From Prorocentrum cordatum (lineage: Eukaryota > Sar > Dinophyceae > Prorocentrales > Prorocentraceae): a DNA stretch of 62,000 nt. Position numbers and translations under genes: made by a program. The stretch is from the NCBI GenBank assembly GCA_963575745.1, contig CAUYUJ010016353.1, positions 107,501 to 169,500 of the forward strand, in the 5' to 3' direction. Below are positions 1 to 9,495 of this stretch, piece by piece. A model generated the notes under the pieces. The model made no database searches and was not told the DNA's origin. It worked only from the letters and a program-made list of their open reading frames with translations. Within the stretch, counting starts at the first letter, position 1. Every line of letters begins with the position of its first letter.

Positions 1-2
1 TG

Positions 3-3000
3 CGCTCCGTCTCTCAGGGCACCGCGTGCACGGAGGCGATCGAGGCCATACACTCGGCAGTCACGTCGATCCCCGAGGACGAATGGATCAGCCTGTGTGC
101 TCGAGCGACACCTGATGAAGTATGGAACTCGATCGTGAGCGTGATGACTACTACGGCGATGGACACCTTCTCAAAGAAATCCGACCTGGAGGCAGAAAAA
201 TCAGCATTGGAAAGGGAGCGCTCAGAATTGTTGCAAGCACGGAAGAAGTTCAAGGGCATACACATTGGGAGTCTGGGCGGTTCTGATATTCTGAGTACTT
301 ATGAGGAGGCCCGTCTGGAGCAACGTTTGGAACTGGAACTTCAGCTGGCACGAACTACTTATCGGATTCGTCGCCTCTCGAAGCTGATCATGAAAGAACG
401 AGAGGCATCATTGACCTTGGAGCTAAACAACGCATGGAAGTCGCACGACCATTACAACGTCCAGAGGCTTATCAGACGACTATCTAGGCGTGGGGCAGGT
501 CCTCGGCACAGGAAGTATTTTGTATTGAAGTCTGAAAATAGTGAAGCTCATGAGATCTCCGCTTTTCTGTGCCGACCTGCGGTCGAGGGTGGCCTCGGTG
601 CTGCGACATGCGACTTGCAAAAGGAATTGCTGGATCGTTTCGAAAGACCTCACTCCGACGGTTGGGATGTCTCCGAGGAGGTTCGCTACAACGCCATGCA
701 GTTGGAGAACATTGCGGACGCTCGTACCGATTTGATGGGCATCGTGCGGCAGCTGAGGCGGGCTCCAAAAAGACGGGCGACTCCGTTTTGGTCTTTACCT
801 TCGGAGCTCTGGCTCCTGCTCCTGGATCCCGCTTGCTGGGAGCAATTTCGTGGTGGTGGAGTGGGGGCGGATCTTCTACCTGCGACTTCGACGGCGTTTG
901 CGGAGCGTTTTTTAGATGTCTTAGCTTGCTTTCGGCGGACAGCGTCCACGCCTTTGATCTTTGATGTATCCTCATGCTGCGGTTTGGACAAGCATAACGG
1001 AAAGTTGGGAGCTGAGATTCAACGTTGGATTCATTTATTCTGCCCGCTGGGCAAGGCGTGGAATTCGCACTTATGGGTCAGAGCGCGTCGGCATCGGGAT
1101 GCACTACCATATGTATGTCACGGTTTTGCAAAAAAGCGCAGACGGGAAGATGCGATTTTAACGCTGTGCTGCACGTCCTGGCGTTTGCAGAGGCAGGGCT
1201 ACTCGCACGTGATCGTCAACGAAGACGCCACCAACGCGTTCTCCAGCGTATCGCGTGACATCATGCTGGACACACTGCCCCTGCTGTATCTTGAGGAGGA
1301 CGTCAGGTTTCAACATCAGCGTATCATTCAGAGTGCGTGCCAGATTATCACATCGGGCGAAACCATCAGCTTGCGCCCCAGCACGGGCGACTTCATGGGC
1401 CATCCAAATGCTGCACGGGGCTTTCCATACTACTACCACAAGGGGTTGGAGCCGTTCTTTGAAATTCGACAGCGGACGACCTCGTGTTCGATGGCGTTGG
1501 TCACCGAGCCGAATGGGGTCTCCACGGACGTGGGCTTGTCATTGTTCGCGGATGATATCACGAAGCATGTTATCCCTGGGCCTGGTCCACCTCCACAGCG
1601 TATGGGAGGCGACGCTCAGCATCTGCTGGCGCTCGCGCGTGTCAGCAGCGATCACTTACAGCGGGCCTTGGCCCAGATCGGAGTCGCCCTCAACCCGGAC
1701 AAAAGAGTCTCCCTCGTAAAGATCGTCAGTCCTGGATCTCTCGGGCAACGTCGTCTGATCTTCAGCGGGGCCGTGAAAACCAAAGGCAAGGTGGGGAGGT
1801 TCATGAGAGTCTTGGGCGGGTGGCTGACCACGAGTGGATCCCTTCAGGTGGAAAAAGTGAAACGCATTCAAGCGGGACGGGCGGGGCTCGGTAAGATCTC
1901 TTTGTTTCTGAGGCACCCTGCAGTCTTGAGCGTGAAGCGCATGGCGGTGATCGCGTTCGTTCAGTCGGCCCTGCTCTCGGGGATGGAGGCACGTATTCCA
2001 GATAAGAGTTTTTGTGCTGCAGCTGATCAGGTTTTACAGCAGGCGATGAGGAGGGGAATGGGTACCTTGGGCCTCGAGGAACATGGCGAGCAGGAGCTGC
2101 GCCGCTGGTCGGCGGATCGTATGCGTGCTCATTGGCGAATCCTTCCGTGCGAGCAGGAACTTCGTGTCCGTCGGTTGCGTTGGTATCAGAGTTGGAGTAG
2201 GTACCCTGAGGCACACCGACAAGCGAGGGCAAGTGTTTTTGGGCGTTTGGGCGACGAGGAGGTGATCACGTCTTCCTGGACTCTGACGGAAAATGCGAAT
2301 CCCTGGGCCCTTCAGGTTCTGGACGATCTACGTATCGGTTTCGACGGCTCCGAGGAGCTCCAGGATTTGCTGCCGTCTGGGTACCCTCTCTTGAAGCTCC
2401 TGTTCGATCAAGAGTTTGACAAGTGGGTCGACATCGATTTCTCGATCCTGAGGGCGAAAGCTTTCTCGAGGGCGGTCCCTCCTCCTGGATTCGGCTCGCC
2501 GTTCCCCCTGGAGCTCGTGGGCGTGGAGGTGGAGTGGTCAGGGCCCTTTCAGTGCAATCTGTCGTCGGCGGTGGGCGGGGTCTGCGGGGAGCGTTTCGAG
2601 TCATTGAAGAAACTGCTGCTTCATGCAGGTCGGGTGCACGCTGTGAGGAATGAGGCTAGCTTGCTCACTGTCACCAACCAATGCTTTCGGTGTCTGCAAG
2701 CGCTAGCCTCTCGGGAGAACGCGGCACGCCACGTGATGCGGTCCTATCAACGCAACAGGTGCGCTCTGGGTCGAAGTTCGTGTACGCAGTGCGAAGTCAT
2801 CCAGCCCCCGTTGCTCACCTGCCCCGTATGCAGTTACTTGGCTCGAGATCTTCATTCGCTTCAACTTCACATACGTTCCCACTGTTCGCTGCCTGCCCCG
2901 ACGCTGTCTCGCCGTCGGCTTCTGCATGTCCGCCGCTATGAACCTGGGCGAGCTGCTGCGGGGGCACAAGGAAAAGGCGCAGTCTCCACCCGACGGCGAG

Positions 3001-3770
3001 GGTCAGGCAAGGAAAAAAGGGCGAGTTGGTACGATGGCCGACGACGCCGACGACGAGCTGGCAAAAGTGGAGGGGGCCTTGAAGGCCAAGGACCTGCAGC
3101 AAGCGGTCAGCATCCTCTTGAAGATGGCGTGCATGCGCGCCCAGATGTTGCGGGACTTGGCGGCGTCGGAGTGGATCTCAGTCGTGGCCCCAGTCGAGTG
3201 CCCGCCCATCGTTGCGTCCAGGGCTGCAGGGAAAAAGTACGCCGAAGTGACCGCCATCCAGGAGCTGAAAACGAAAGTGGGCCCTCCACATTTGTACATC
3301 GCACAAGCCGCGTTCAAATCATTCAGCGAGGACGACAAGGTTCGCACGCTGCTGGAGCCGCATCAAGTTTTGAAGGCTTTCTACGAGCAGTTCATCTCGA
3401 AAGCAGCGACGGACGAGTTGGGATTGGTCATTCGCCACTTCAGAGTGAGGAAATGCTACAACGAGAAGTTCGTGCGCCTGCAGTTCAGCATCGCGGAGGG
3501 TTTCCAGATCGGGATGGGCGAGAACCAGCCTGCCGTGACGAAGCTGTCCCTGGAGCAGGCCACGATCAAGGCGCTGGTGCACCTCGACGGTCGTCTCAAG
3601 CTCGGCACGGCACCGGTGGGCCACCTGGAACTGATGGCCCAGAAGCTTCTGGATCGCTCGAAGCCCAAGGATCAGCGCGGGAAAGCTCGTGGGAGTCTCG
3701 CCTGATGGCACTACGGGAACGGATTCGTATCAGAGAGCTGGCGGCGTGCTCTTCGGGGGCGCCTTCATAA
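3..3770 (+). CDS. Non-LTR retrotransposon reverse transcriptase, 5' end outside window
   Basis: The frame is open from base 3, so the coding region enters from the left; the first ATG is at 135. An N-terminal charged coiled-coil-like stretch (about 190-470) precedes a reverse transcriptase core. Motif A has its aspartate at 1224-1226 (NEDATNAFSSV). Motif C is FADD at 1545-1556. The motif B position reads TGDFMGHPNAARGF (about 1384-1424) instead of the usual GxxQG, which is divergent. The C-terminal part carries zinc-finger-like patterns: CGERF...HAGRVH (about 2610-2660), C-x2-C-x12-H (from about 2682) and a clean C2H2 finger (2820-2882). After about 2920 the frame becomes Arg/Gly/Ser-rich and overlaps a better ORF in another frame, so the true protein probably ends near 2920. 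Such proteins copy their RNA into the genome. Identification as a LINE-type RT is confident; the clade is unknown. Confidence 0.85.
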   Translation, partial: RSVSQGTACTEAIEAIHSAVTSIPEDEWISLCARATPDEVWNSIVSVMTTTAMDTFSKKSDLEAEKSALERERSELLQARKKFKGIHIGSLGGSDILSTYEEARLEQRLELELQLARTTYRIRRLSKLIMKEREASLTLELNNAWKSHDHYNVQRLIRRLSRRGAGPRHRKYFVLKSENSEAHEISAFLCRPAVEGGLGAATCDLQKELLDRFERPHSDGWDVSEEVRYNAMQLENIADARTDLMGIVRQLRRAPKRRATPFWSLPSELWLLLLDPACWEQFRGGGVGADLLPATSTAFAERFLDVLACFRRTASTPLIFDVSSCCGLDKHNGKLGAEIQRWIHLFCPLGKAWNSHLWVRARRHRDALPYVCHGFAKKRRREDAILTLCCTSWRLQRQGYSHVIVNEDATNAFSSVSRDIMLDTLPLLYLEEDVRFQHQRIIQSACQIITSGETISLRPSTGDFMGHPNAARGFPYYYHKGLEPFFEIRQRTTSCSMALVTEPNGVSTDVGLSLFADDITKHVIPGPGPPPQRMGGDAQHLLALARVSSDHLQRALAQIGVALNPDKRVSLVKIVSPGSLGQRRLIFSGAVKTKGKVGRFMRVLGGWLTTSGSLQVEKVKRIQAGRAGLGKISLFLRHPAVLSVKRMAVIAFVQSALLSGMEARIPDKSFCAAADQVLQQAMRRGMGTLGLEEHGEQELRRWSADRMRAHWRILPCEQELRVRRLRWYQSWSRYPEAHRQARASVFGRLGDEEVITSSWTLTENANPWALQVLDDLRIGFDGSEELQDLLPSGYPLLKLLFDQEFDKWVDIDFSILRAKAFSRAVPPPGFGSPFPLELVGVEVEWSGPFQCNLSSAVGGVCGERFESLKKLLLHAGRVHAVRNEASLLTVTNQCFRCLQALASRENAARHVMRSYQRNRCALGRSSCTQCEVIQPPLLTCPVCSYLARDLHSLQLHIRSHCSLPAPTLSRRRLLHVRRYEPGRAAAGAQGKGAVSTRRRGSGKEKRASWYDGRRRRRRAGKSGGGLEGQGPAASGQHPLEDGVHARPDVAGLGGVGVDLSRGPSRVPAHRCVQGCREKVRRSDRHPGAENESGPSTFVHRTSRVQIIQRGRQGSHAAGAASSFEGFLRAVHLESSDGRVGIGHSPLQSEEMLQREVRAPAVQHRGGFPDRDGREPACRDEAVPGAGHDQGAGAPRRSSQARHGTGGPPGTDGPEASGSLEAQGSARESSWESRLMALRERIRIRELAACSSGAPS
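2926..3705 (+). CDS. Overlapping downstream ORF of the retroelement, function unknown
   Basis: This is a 259-codon ORF starting MSAAMNLGELL, in the +1 frame relative to the reverse transcriptase. It overlaps the latter's last third. Its composition is that of a real globular protein: a basic, Pro-rich N-terminus (residues 10-35), an acidic ADDADDE patch, then mixed alpha-helical sequence with ordinary hydrophobic spacing. The RT frame over the same bases looks like a shadow. I recognise no domain. It may be a separate element-encoded protein, or the proper C-terminus of the polyprotein displaced by a frameshift near 2920. The stop is followed by about 900 bases without convincing coding sequence. 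Confidence 0.55.
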   Translation: MSAAMNLGELLRGHKEKAQSPPDGEGQARKKGRVGTMADDADDELAKVEGALKAKDLQQAVSILLKMACMRAQMLRDLAASEWISVVAPVECPPIVASRAAGKKYAEVTAIQELKTKVGPPHLYIAQAAFKSFSEDDKVRTLLEPHQVLKAFYEQFISKAATDELGLVIRHFRVRKCYNEKFVRLQFSIAEGFQIGMGENQPAVTKLSLEQATIKALVHLDGRLKLGTAPVGHLELMAQKLLDRSKPKDQRGKARGSLA

Positions 3771-4648
3771 TTGTGGGCAGGGCTGGTCAGAACGCGCCAC
3801 CCGTGGGGTGTGCTCTGAGTCGCCACTGGCCCTTCGTCCTGTCCAGGGGGCTTGGGCTGGAGTTCGCTCGCTCTTGCCCACCTTATGCGGCAGGGCGGGG
3901 GTCAGGTTTTGCTGCCTCGAAGGCCCGCGCCGCTCGTCGCCTATTCCATACTACTTCTGAGTTCACGGTGTGACTTGGCCTGACGGGTGGAGTACTCTAT
4001 GGGCGTCTACATACCTGACCAATGTTGATTTCGTGAACTCGTTCAATGTGAACACGTTCATAGTCCAAATCTTCTTCTTCGACGGGGTCGTCGCCACCCC
4101 CTGAGCCCGATGAGCCTCGCCTCGCCGTACTTCGAGGCACCGTGCCGCCACCGTCCTCCATCTGGTCTTCCCTCCGTGTAGTTTCCTTTCTGAGGCTCGG
4201 TGGCGTTTTTTTGATTTTGTGGGCCCACTCCCCCCTCCGTTGCTTTGCTGCTTGCCCGCTCTCCCTCTGCTTTGTCCTCGCCCCCTCCTTCGTTCTTGCT
4301 CGTCCTCTCTGTCGCCTCTCTTGCCCCGTCGTTCCTCTCGCGTCCGTCGTGTGCCTGCTGGGGAGTGGGCCCGAATTCGGGAGGGCTCGGGCGCTCCAGG
4401 GGCCATCCTGGGGCCCGCCGTCCTGGAGGTACGGCTCCTGCGGAGCCCGAGAGGTCGCTCGCCTCCCGCTCGCATGGGTTTCACTGTTTGCGATCGGTCT
4501 CGCACTCGTTCGAATGCTGGGCTGCACGGTGCGCTTTACCCTGACCTCGAGTGTTATCTCGTTCGTTCGACTGTCAGAGGTTCTTTGTTGTAGATTATCG
4601 AATCAGCAGCAGCAGGCATGAGACATCAGACATGCAGCGCAAGGCCGA
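3771..4648. other. Non-coding stretch after the retroelement
   Basis: This is probably the 3' tail of the left retroelement and then intron or intergenic DNA. Several short overlapping ORFs occur on both strands, but their composition is mutually contradictory and none carries a recognisable motif. No poly(A) tail or target-site duplication marks the element's 3' end. Confidence 0.4.
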
Positions 4649-4799
4649 GTCTTCTTCTTCTTCTTCTTCTTCTTCCTCCTCCTCCTCCTCCTCCTCTTTT
4701 TTCTCCTCCTCCTTCTCCTCCTCCTCCTCCTCCTTCTCCTCCTCCTCCTCCTCCTCCTCATCCTCCTCATCCCCCTCCCCCTCCTCCTCCCCCGCCCCC
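4649..4799. repeat. (TTC/TCC)n pyrimidine tract
   Basis: Nearly pure TTC then TCC triplets on the + strand, ending just upstream of the first TSP1 exon. The long Ser/Leu/Pro ORFs over it are artefacts of the repeat. Confidence 0.95.
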
Positions 4800-4826
4800 A
4801 TGCGGAGAGAGCGGGGCCGGGCGGAG

Positions 4827-4930
4827 GGGCTGCGCGCGGGCTTGCCCCCCTGCAAGCCGCCGCCGAGGTGGGGCGACTGGGAGGACTGGGGCGACTGCAG
4901 CGCCTCCTGCGGCGGCGGCACCAAGAAGAG
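4827..4930 (+). CDS. TSP1-repeat gene, exon E1 (first half of a TSP1 domain)
   Basis: The exon encodes a cysteine, the stacked tryptophans WGDWEDWGDC, then SASCGGGTKKR. This is the W-x2-W-x2-C-S-x-S-C-G signature of thrombospondin type-1 repeats, which are extracellular adhesion and glycan-binding modules. The exon ends AAGAG|GCCTCG, a GC donor in phase 2. Splicing to the acceptor at 7812|7813 restores an AGG Arg codon and continues the domain as SRDILEMPTPGGKPCE, exactly as the family requires. The 5' border (CGGAG|GGG, phase 0) is my best guess; an in-frame ATG at 4800 is also possible. No signal peptide is visible, so earlier exons probably lie further upstream. The same WEDWGDCSASC block recurs in the exon at 24803. 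Confidence 0.75.
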
Positions 4931-5100
4931 GCCTCGGAGGGATGGACGTCTCATTCGATGTCTGTTCATGGGAGCCTTGGGCGGCGACATTGAAATCAGC
5001 TTTCCTGCATGTGGACAGCCTGGGGACCGCATTCGGCCCATCCTCCTGCTCCTCCTCTTCCCCCCTGTTCCCCCTCCCCCTCCTCGTTCTCTTACGCAGC

Positions 5101-5180
5101 CCCCATGAATCCAGTCCAAGTCTGGTCCAAATCCGGTCCAAATTTGTTCCAAATCCGGTCCATATCAGGCCCAAATTGGA
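5101..5180. repeat. Short tandem repeat, unit near AATCCGGTCCAA
   Basis: About six degenerate 12-base units of the form AATCCGGTCCAA. Confidence 0.7.
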
Positions 5181-5244
5181 CAGTGCCGGGGGCCACGCAG
5201 GCTCCCAGGGAACGGACACCAAAGTTTCAGCAGTCAGTTACGAG

Positions 5245-5455
5245 GCGTTCCAGCAAGCGCCTTGCCCTGGAGGATCCGAGGGATGTCATCTCTTCCTCGG
5301 CGGAATGTGGCGGAGGGTCGGCGGAGGCAAAGCGAGGCCGCCTCCGCCGGTGGACGCCTCCGGAAGCTCGGCGGAAGGCGGCGGAAGCAAAACATGTGTC
5401 CCCAAGAGATGAAAACGTTTTGGGGTTCAGGGGTTCCGAAATCGCCCAGTTGAAT
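5245..5455. repeat. Dispersed ~210-bp repeat, copy 1
   Basis: Begins GGCGTTCCAGCAAGCGCCTT, has a GCGGCGGAAG-rich middle, and ends near GGGGTTCAGGGGTTCCGAAA. Copies with the same block order lie at 15755-15955 and, more diverged, 22715-22930. No coding potential was recognised. Confidence 0.75.
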
Positions 5456-6375
5456 CGGCACCGCCCGGGCGTGTGCTCTTCTTTCTCTCTCGGCGGAGAC
5501 CATCGGGGAGCATCCCAGAGCGTCTCACGGGGAGTGCACGTCGGGGCGATGGCGGGTCGAGCGACGGGATGGAACGCGACTGCGCCGACGGCGGCGCGTG
5601 AGCTGCCCGCGCAGGGTCGCGCGCCAGCGCCTGCGTCTCCGGGGCGGCGCGCCGCGCCGGCTGTCCGCCCGCGCCGCGGCGAAGGGCCTCCGTGCCATCC
5701 CGCGTCAGCCCCTGCTCCGTGTTCGTCGCTCCGTCGCGCCTGGCGCATTGTTCTCGAGTCGCCGGGCATCGGAGGAGGAAACGGCACCCTCCTCCTCCCT
5801 CCTCCGCCCTTCTCCCTCCTCCTCCCTCCTCCCCCTCCTCCTCTCTCCTCCTCCCTCCTCCTCCTCCCTCCTCCTCCCTCCTATACCTTTACCCCCCGCG
5901 CCCGTGTTCCCCCTGTTGGGCCTCCTGGGAGGCCGTCGTCGCCACCGCTGGATGCGCCTCGAGATCCCTGGTCAGAACGCACCCCGCCGGGAGAGGCCCG
6001 GGGAGTTGCGGTGTCAGTACCTTGTGGTTTCCCCAGCGCAGTGCTTCCCGAGCAGAATATGACCCTTGACGGGGCATCCCGTGAGAGTGCTGCACCTCTA
6101 GCACTAGAAAGCTAATCGCCCGAAGCGGAACTTATAGGCCTCTGGTGTTTCCTGAAACAAAAACAAATCGGCGGCGAGCCAGGGGGGAAGTGAGAAGGGG
6201 CGGACCCTCTCACAAGGCTCGGGCGTCCCCGGGCCTTATGGGAAGTGTCCTAAGCCGGCCCCGAAGACACCGAAATTTTATCAGAAGGCGCGAGGGCTTC
6301 TGAGAAGTCTCGCCTTCTTCTGAGAAGGCCTCCTCCTCCTCACTTTCCCCCCTCGCTCGCCGCAGAGGTTTTTCA
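5456..6375. other. Intronic/non-coding region with a TCC-rich tract
   Basis: Between exons E1 and E2. A CTCCTCCCTCCT tract occupies about 5785-5885. The rest is GC-rich, with short ORFs on both strands but no recognisable motif. Confidence 0.4.
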
Positions 6376-6525
6376 TGATGTCGACCCCCAGAGGTCTCGA
6401 CCCATTCCTCGGAACCGGTTTTTAGTCCTGGGTAGTGGTTTGACTGTCCCGACGCTTGGTCTGGGCCCCCAGAGGCCGAGAACGGCGAAAAACCTCCTGT
6501 CGGGATTTTGTCCTTCCCGCCGCTT
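6376..6525 (-). mobile_element. MITE-like family B, degraded copy
   Basis: Shares the family B core: a block of the type GAGGTCTCGACCCATTCC, then CCGGTTTTT, then TTTGACNGTCCCGA, then GGGCCCCCAG. The terminal repeats are lost. Orientation is arbitrary, set relative to the copy at 31498-31682. Confidence 0.65.
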
Positions 6526-6529
6526 ACTG

Positions 6530-6690
6530 TTAAGTCGGGCCTGTCCCTCTACAGGGGGAATGTTCAAAAATTTTCAAACCAATAGTCTGGGGACGATGTT
6601 TTGACTATTTTTGAATCTGTTTGGAGCATGTTTGGGGCACTTTATCATTTTTCGTCCAAGATCCGCCTGTGGGGGACGTGCCCGACCTAA
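6530..6690. mobile_element. MITE-like family A, copy 1
   Basis: About 161 bases with near-perfect 30-base terminal inverted repeats. The left end reads TTAAGTCGGGCCTGTCCCTC..., and the right end reverse-complemented reads TTAGGTCGGGCACGTCCCCC.... The AT-richer core holds GTCTGGGGACGATGTTTTGA, which is shared with the other four copies. There is no transposase. Non-autonomous DNA element or introner-like; the copies are listed separately. Confidence 0.9.
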
Positions 6691-7812
6691 GCTTTGTGAG
6701 AGTTCGAGCTGGGGAAACCGTGGATTGGAGGGTGGCTTTGCTCGAAGACGAAAAATAGCTTTTCTAGGCGCACTTCGTAGGGACGAAGAACAGAATACAG
6801 CACACGTGTCCGCCACGGGGAACGCGTGTCCATGGAGGGCTGGAAAGTTTATACTCCGACGTGCTACTGTCGGGGTAAAAATTTGTCCTGCCGCCCCAGG
6901 GGTAGGCGTCCCCGACGGCGGAAAAGCGGATATCACACAGATGTTCGTCCGCTGAGTACCAGATGCCACCTGCGACAGTCCCGAAACGTCTTTTGGAAGC
7001 AACTGGGCCACAGAGGCGAGACGTGTGCACCGTCCCAGGCCCGTGTGGGGCCCGTTTTGTTAATCTTGCTTGGAAGGGATACAGCGCTCTACTGTGATGC
7101 TCGGCGCGCCAAGCGCCCCTGAATAACTCGCAGGGGCGGTGGGATCGAAGACCTCTCGAGCGTCATGATGTGCCAACGGACTTTAGCCTTGACCGCCAGG
7201 GGAAGAATGTCGAGCACCAAGAATGTGCCGAGACTTGAGGGCTTTCACGCGTCGGGCCCTGGGATGAGATACTCGTTCGACACTGCTTCGATGCTTCCCT
7301 GGGTGCTCGAAGTTAGTTCCGGGATGTGGTCCTCAAGTACGATCGGAGCAACGCAACTCTAGCGAACCACCGCCCCCCCTATGCCCACCTCCTTCATCTT
7401 GTTCTTCAGCCTCCCCTCACTGCTCGCTTCCGCCTCCTCATGCTCCCGGCAATGCTGCCCCTCCCCCTGATGCGACAGCCTTTCGCTTTTCCGGCGCTCT
7501 TGGTCCGTTCCTTCGGCTACTGCTCGTGGGTGGACAGACCTCCTACCCTGACACGTCGATTCGCGAATTGGCCGTTCTCGGCTCGCGAGAGGGCGTCGCG
7601 GCCGTCATTTTTGCGGGTCCAGGTCCGTCTGTTTCGCTCCCAGGCCGTTCTCATTGAGGGTGGGTTTATTAAGGGGAGGTTTGTCCACCGCCGAACTGCT
7701 CCCGTTTCGCCCGCTCCCCTCCCAATCAGCATCCCTACCCCGGCCACGCTCTCCGCGCCTGCTCTTTGCTCCTGCTGGTGCCCGCCCGCCGTGGCGTCGG
7801 CGCTCGGAAGAG
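6691..7812. other. Intronic region before exon E2
   Basis: Ordinary mixed-composition sequence with no strong repeat and no convincing exon. A 115-codon ORF runs 6611-6955 but overlaps the MITE and shows no motif. Confidence 0.35.
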
Positions 7813-7861
7813 GTCGCGCGACATCCTGGAGATGCCCACTCCTGGCGGCAAGCCCTGCGAG
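7813..7861 (+). CDS. TSP1-repeat gene, exon E2 (middle of the first TSP1 domain)
   Basis: This 49-base exon follows the acceptor GGAAGAG|GTCGCG. With the phase-2 bases of exon E1 it reads R-SRDILEMPTPGGKPCE, the central part of a TSP1 repeat with the hallmark GGKPC. It ends TGCGAG|GTCGGC, a canonical GT donor in phase 0. Joining to the exon at 15002 gives KPCE-ARPREEIGACGTEKC, completing the cysteine pattern. The exon is too short to find by ORF length and was recognised only by the family match. Confidence 0.7.
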
Positions 7862-7894
7862 GTCGGCCAGGGAACGAGGAGAGGACCTCGAGGA

Positions 7895-7920
7895 GGAGGA
7901 GGAGGAGGAGGAGGAGGCCA
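7895..7920. repeat. Short GGA run
   Basis: GAGGAGGAGG triplets directly downstream of exon E2, at the start of the intron. Confidence 0.9.
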
Positions 7921-8024
7921 CTCATGGTGTTGCTCGCTGGCTCGCCGCGCAAGAGAAGACATGCCTCGGAGGTCTGGGGCGGAGAGCAGGCGGGGGCGAG
8001 GAAGGGAGGGAGTGATCTTGACCT

Positions 8025-8195
8025 GCAGTCGACCCGCGTAGCGAGGATGAGCGACCTTCCAAGGGTACCCTTGCATCCTTGCCCCCTCGGTCCATCCCTA
8101 ATTAGCGACTTTCGCTGGCCAGCCTCGCTCGAAAAACGTTTGGATGGCCCTCCAGGGCCCTTGCATCCTTACCGCGCGTCCTACTGATACGGGTT
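8025..8195. repeat. Dispersed ~165-bp repeat with palindrome AAGGGTACCCTT, copy 1
   Basis: Contains GACCTTCCAAGGGTACCCTT, then CATCC, CACTTTCGTTGGCC-like and CTCGA-AA-CGTT blocks. It ends CCGCGCGTCCT. The second copy is at 44386-44535. The AAGGGTACCCTTG heart is also found in the small nested element at 35783-35870. Confidence 0.75.
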
Positions 8196-8210
8196 GACTG
8201 TGCTCCCTGA

Positions 8211-8385
8211 GATCCGATGTCGTGATTTTTTCCATACGGGCTCCCCGGAGGTCTCGACCCATTCCCCACGACCGGCTTTTCATCCTGAGTCGTTGTTTGA
8301 CGGTCCCGAGCCCCGGCGAGGGCCCCTGGGGGCCGAACTTTGCGAGAAAAACCTCCGCCTCGATCTTTTCAGTGCGTCGGATCTC
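8211..8385 (-). mobile_element. MITE-like family B copy
   Basis: Carries GGAGGTCTCGACCCATTCCC, CGACCGGCTTTTCATCCTGA, GTTTGACGGTCCCGAGCCCC and GGGGGCCGAACTTTGCG, the ordered blocks of family B. Confidence 0.8.
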
Positions 8386-8600
8386 TGGGTTCCTTCCTCT
8401 GCTGCCTTGGGGCGGTGGGGGCGAGAGGCTCCTGGGGTATCTCTCGTCTCCGCGGCTTGGTCCCCCTTCGGGGTTCTGGCCGGGGCGGCGCCCCACCGGG
8501 AGAGGCCCTTGGGCGGAGGGAGGGGGTTGAGCTGGGGATGGCGGGGAGGAGTTGGGGAGGCGCGAGGAGGTCGACTGGGTTCCCAGACCCCCTCGGGCAA

Positions 8601-8773
8601 TGACAAAAATCATGACGGGAGGTGTTTTGCAATTTTCGGCCTTTGGGGGCCCTCGCCGGCCCTCGGGACCGTCAACAAAACGACTCAGGATGAAAAAAAA
8701 TGGCCCCGGGGAAAGGGTCTGGACTCCCGGGACGCCGTCCTAAACAAAAATCAGGACGTGGCATGTCTGGGTT
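8601..8773 (+). mobile_element. MITE-like family B copy, opposite orientation
   Basis: Reads in the reverse sense to the copy at 8211. Ordered blocks are GGGGGCCCTCGCCGGCCCTC, GGGACCGTC, GGAAAGGGTCTGGACTCCCG, and the terminus GGCATGTCTGGG. Confidence 0.8.
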
Positions 8774-9045
8774 GGGGAGGTGCGAGCCGAAGCAGTACTG
8801 GGATGGAGAGCAGGAGGACTGTAGTAATGTTACCGATGCCTCTGAGGCCAGCATCGCCCTGTTGACTCGGGAGGGGCGCATGGTCTCTCCCATCCCTCAT
8901 GGCGGTGCTCGTGAGTGTTGGGGGAACGAGCCTTTTGATCCTGGAGCAATAGAGAGGAAGCGGAGGAGCAGGAGGAGGAGGAGGAGGAGGAGGTACCAGG
9001 AGGACGATCATAATCAGGCGGGGTAGGGCGAGGACAAATCTGTTT

Positions 9046-9086
9046 CAGAGCGTTCCTGAACGCTCTCAGAGCGTTTTGGAACGCTT
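9046..9086. repeat. Short palindrome AGAGCGTTCCTGAACGCTCT
   Basis: Two adjacent imperfect palindromes, AGAGCGTTCC-TGAACGCTCT and AGAGCGTTTT-GGAACGCTTT. The same pattern recurs at 39640-39682. Confidence 0.8.
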
Positions 9087-9344
9087 TGCGAAGGCCGCGA
9101 CTCCCGATACATCCTCCAGAGCCGCCGGATCTCAAAGATTCTCGATTTATCCTCCCTCGAATTTCTCCTGGCCCTGGCTTCGTCCTTGCAGGAGGACGAT
9201 CAGGATGATTTCCAGCAGCTGTAGCGTGAAGACAGCGAGGGGGTCGAAGAATGGCAGGGCCAGGATCGGGAGCCGGAGGAGCAGGAGCAGGAGAAAGTAA
9301 GGGCCCTTGAGACAAGGACTCTCAAAAAACCAGGATTTTGCCTC

Positions 9345-9495
9345 GACAGGAAAGGAACAAAAACACGACCAGAGGTTTTGCCTCTGGGGGCCCTTACTGG
9401 GCGTCGGCACCGTCAAGCAACTATTTAGAAGAACGGAAAGCCAGTCCCGGGGAATGGGTGGAGACCCTTGGGGGTCGACGTCACGAAAAAGTCGA
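9345..9495 (+). mobile_element. MITE-like family B, degraded copy
   Basis: Blocks CTCTGGGGGCCCTTACTGGG, CACCGTCAAG, CCCGGGGAATGGGTGGAGAC and GGGGGTCGACGTCACG follow the family order. Confidence 0.65.
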
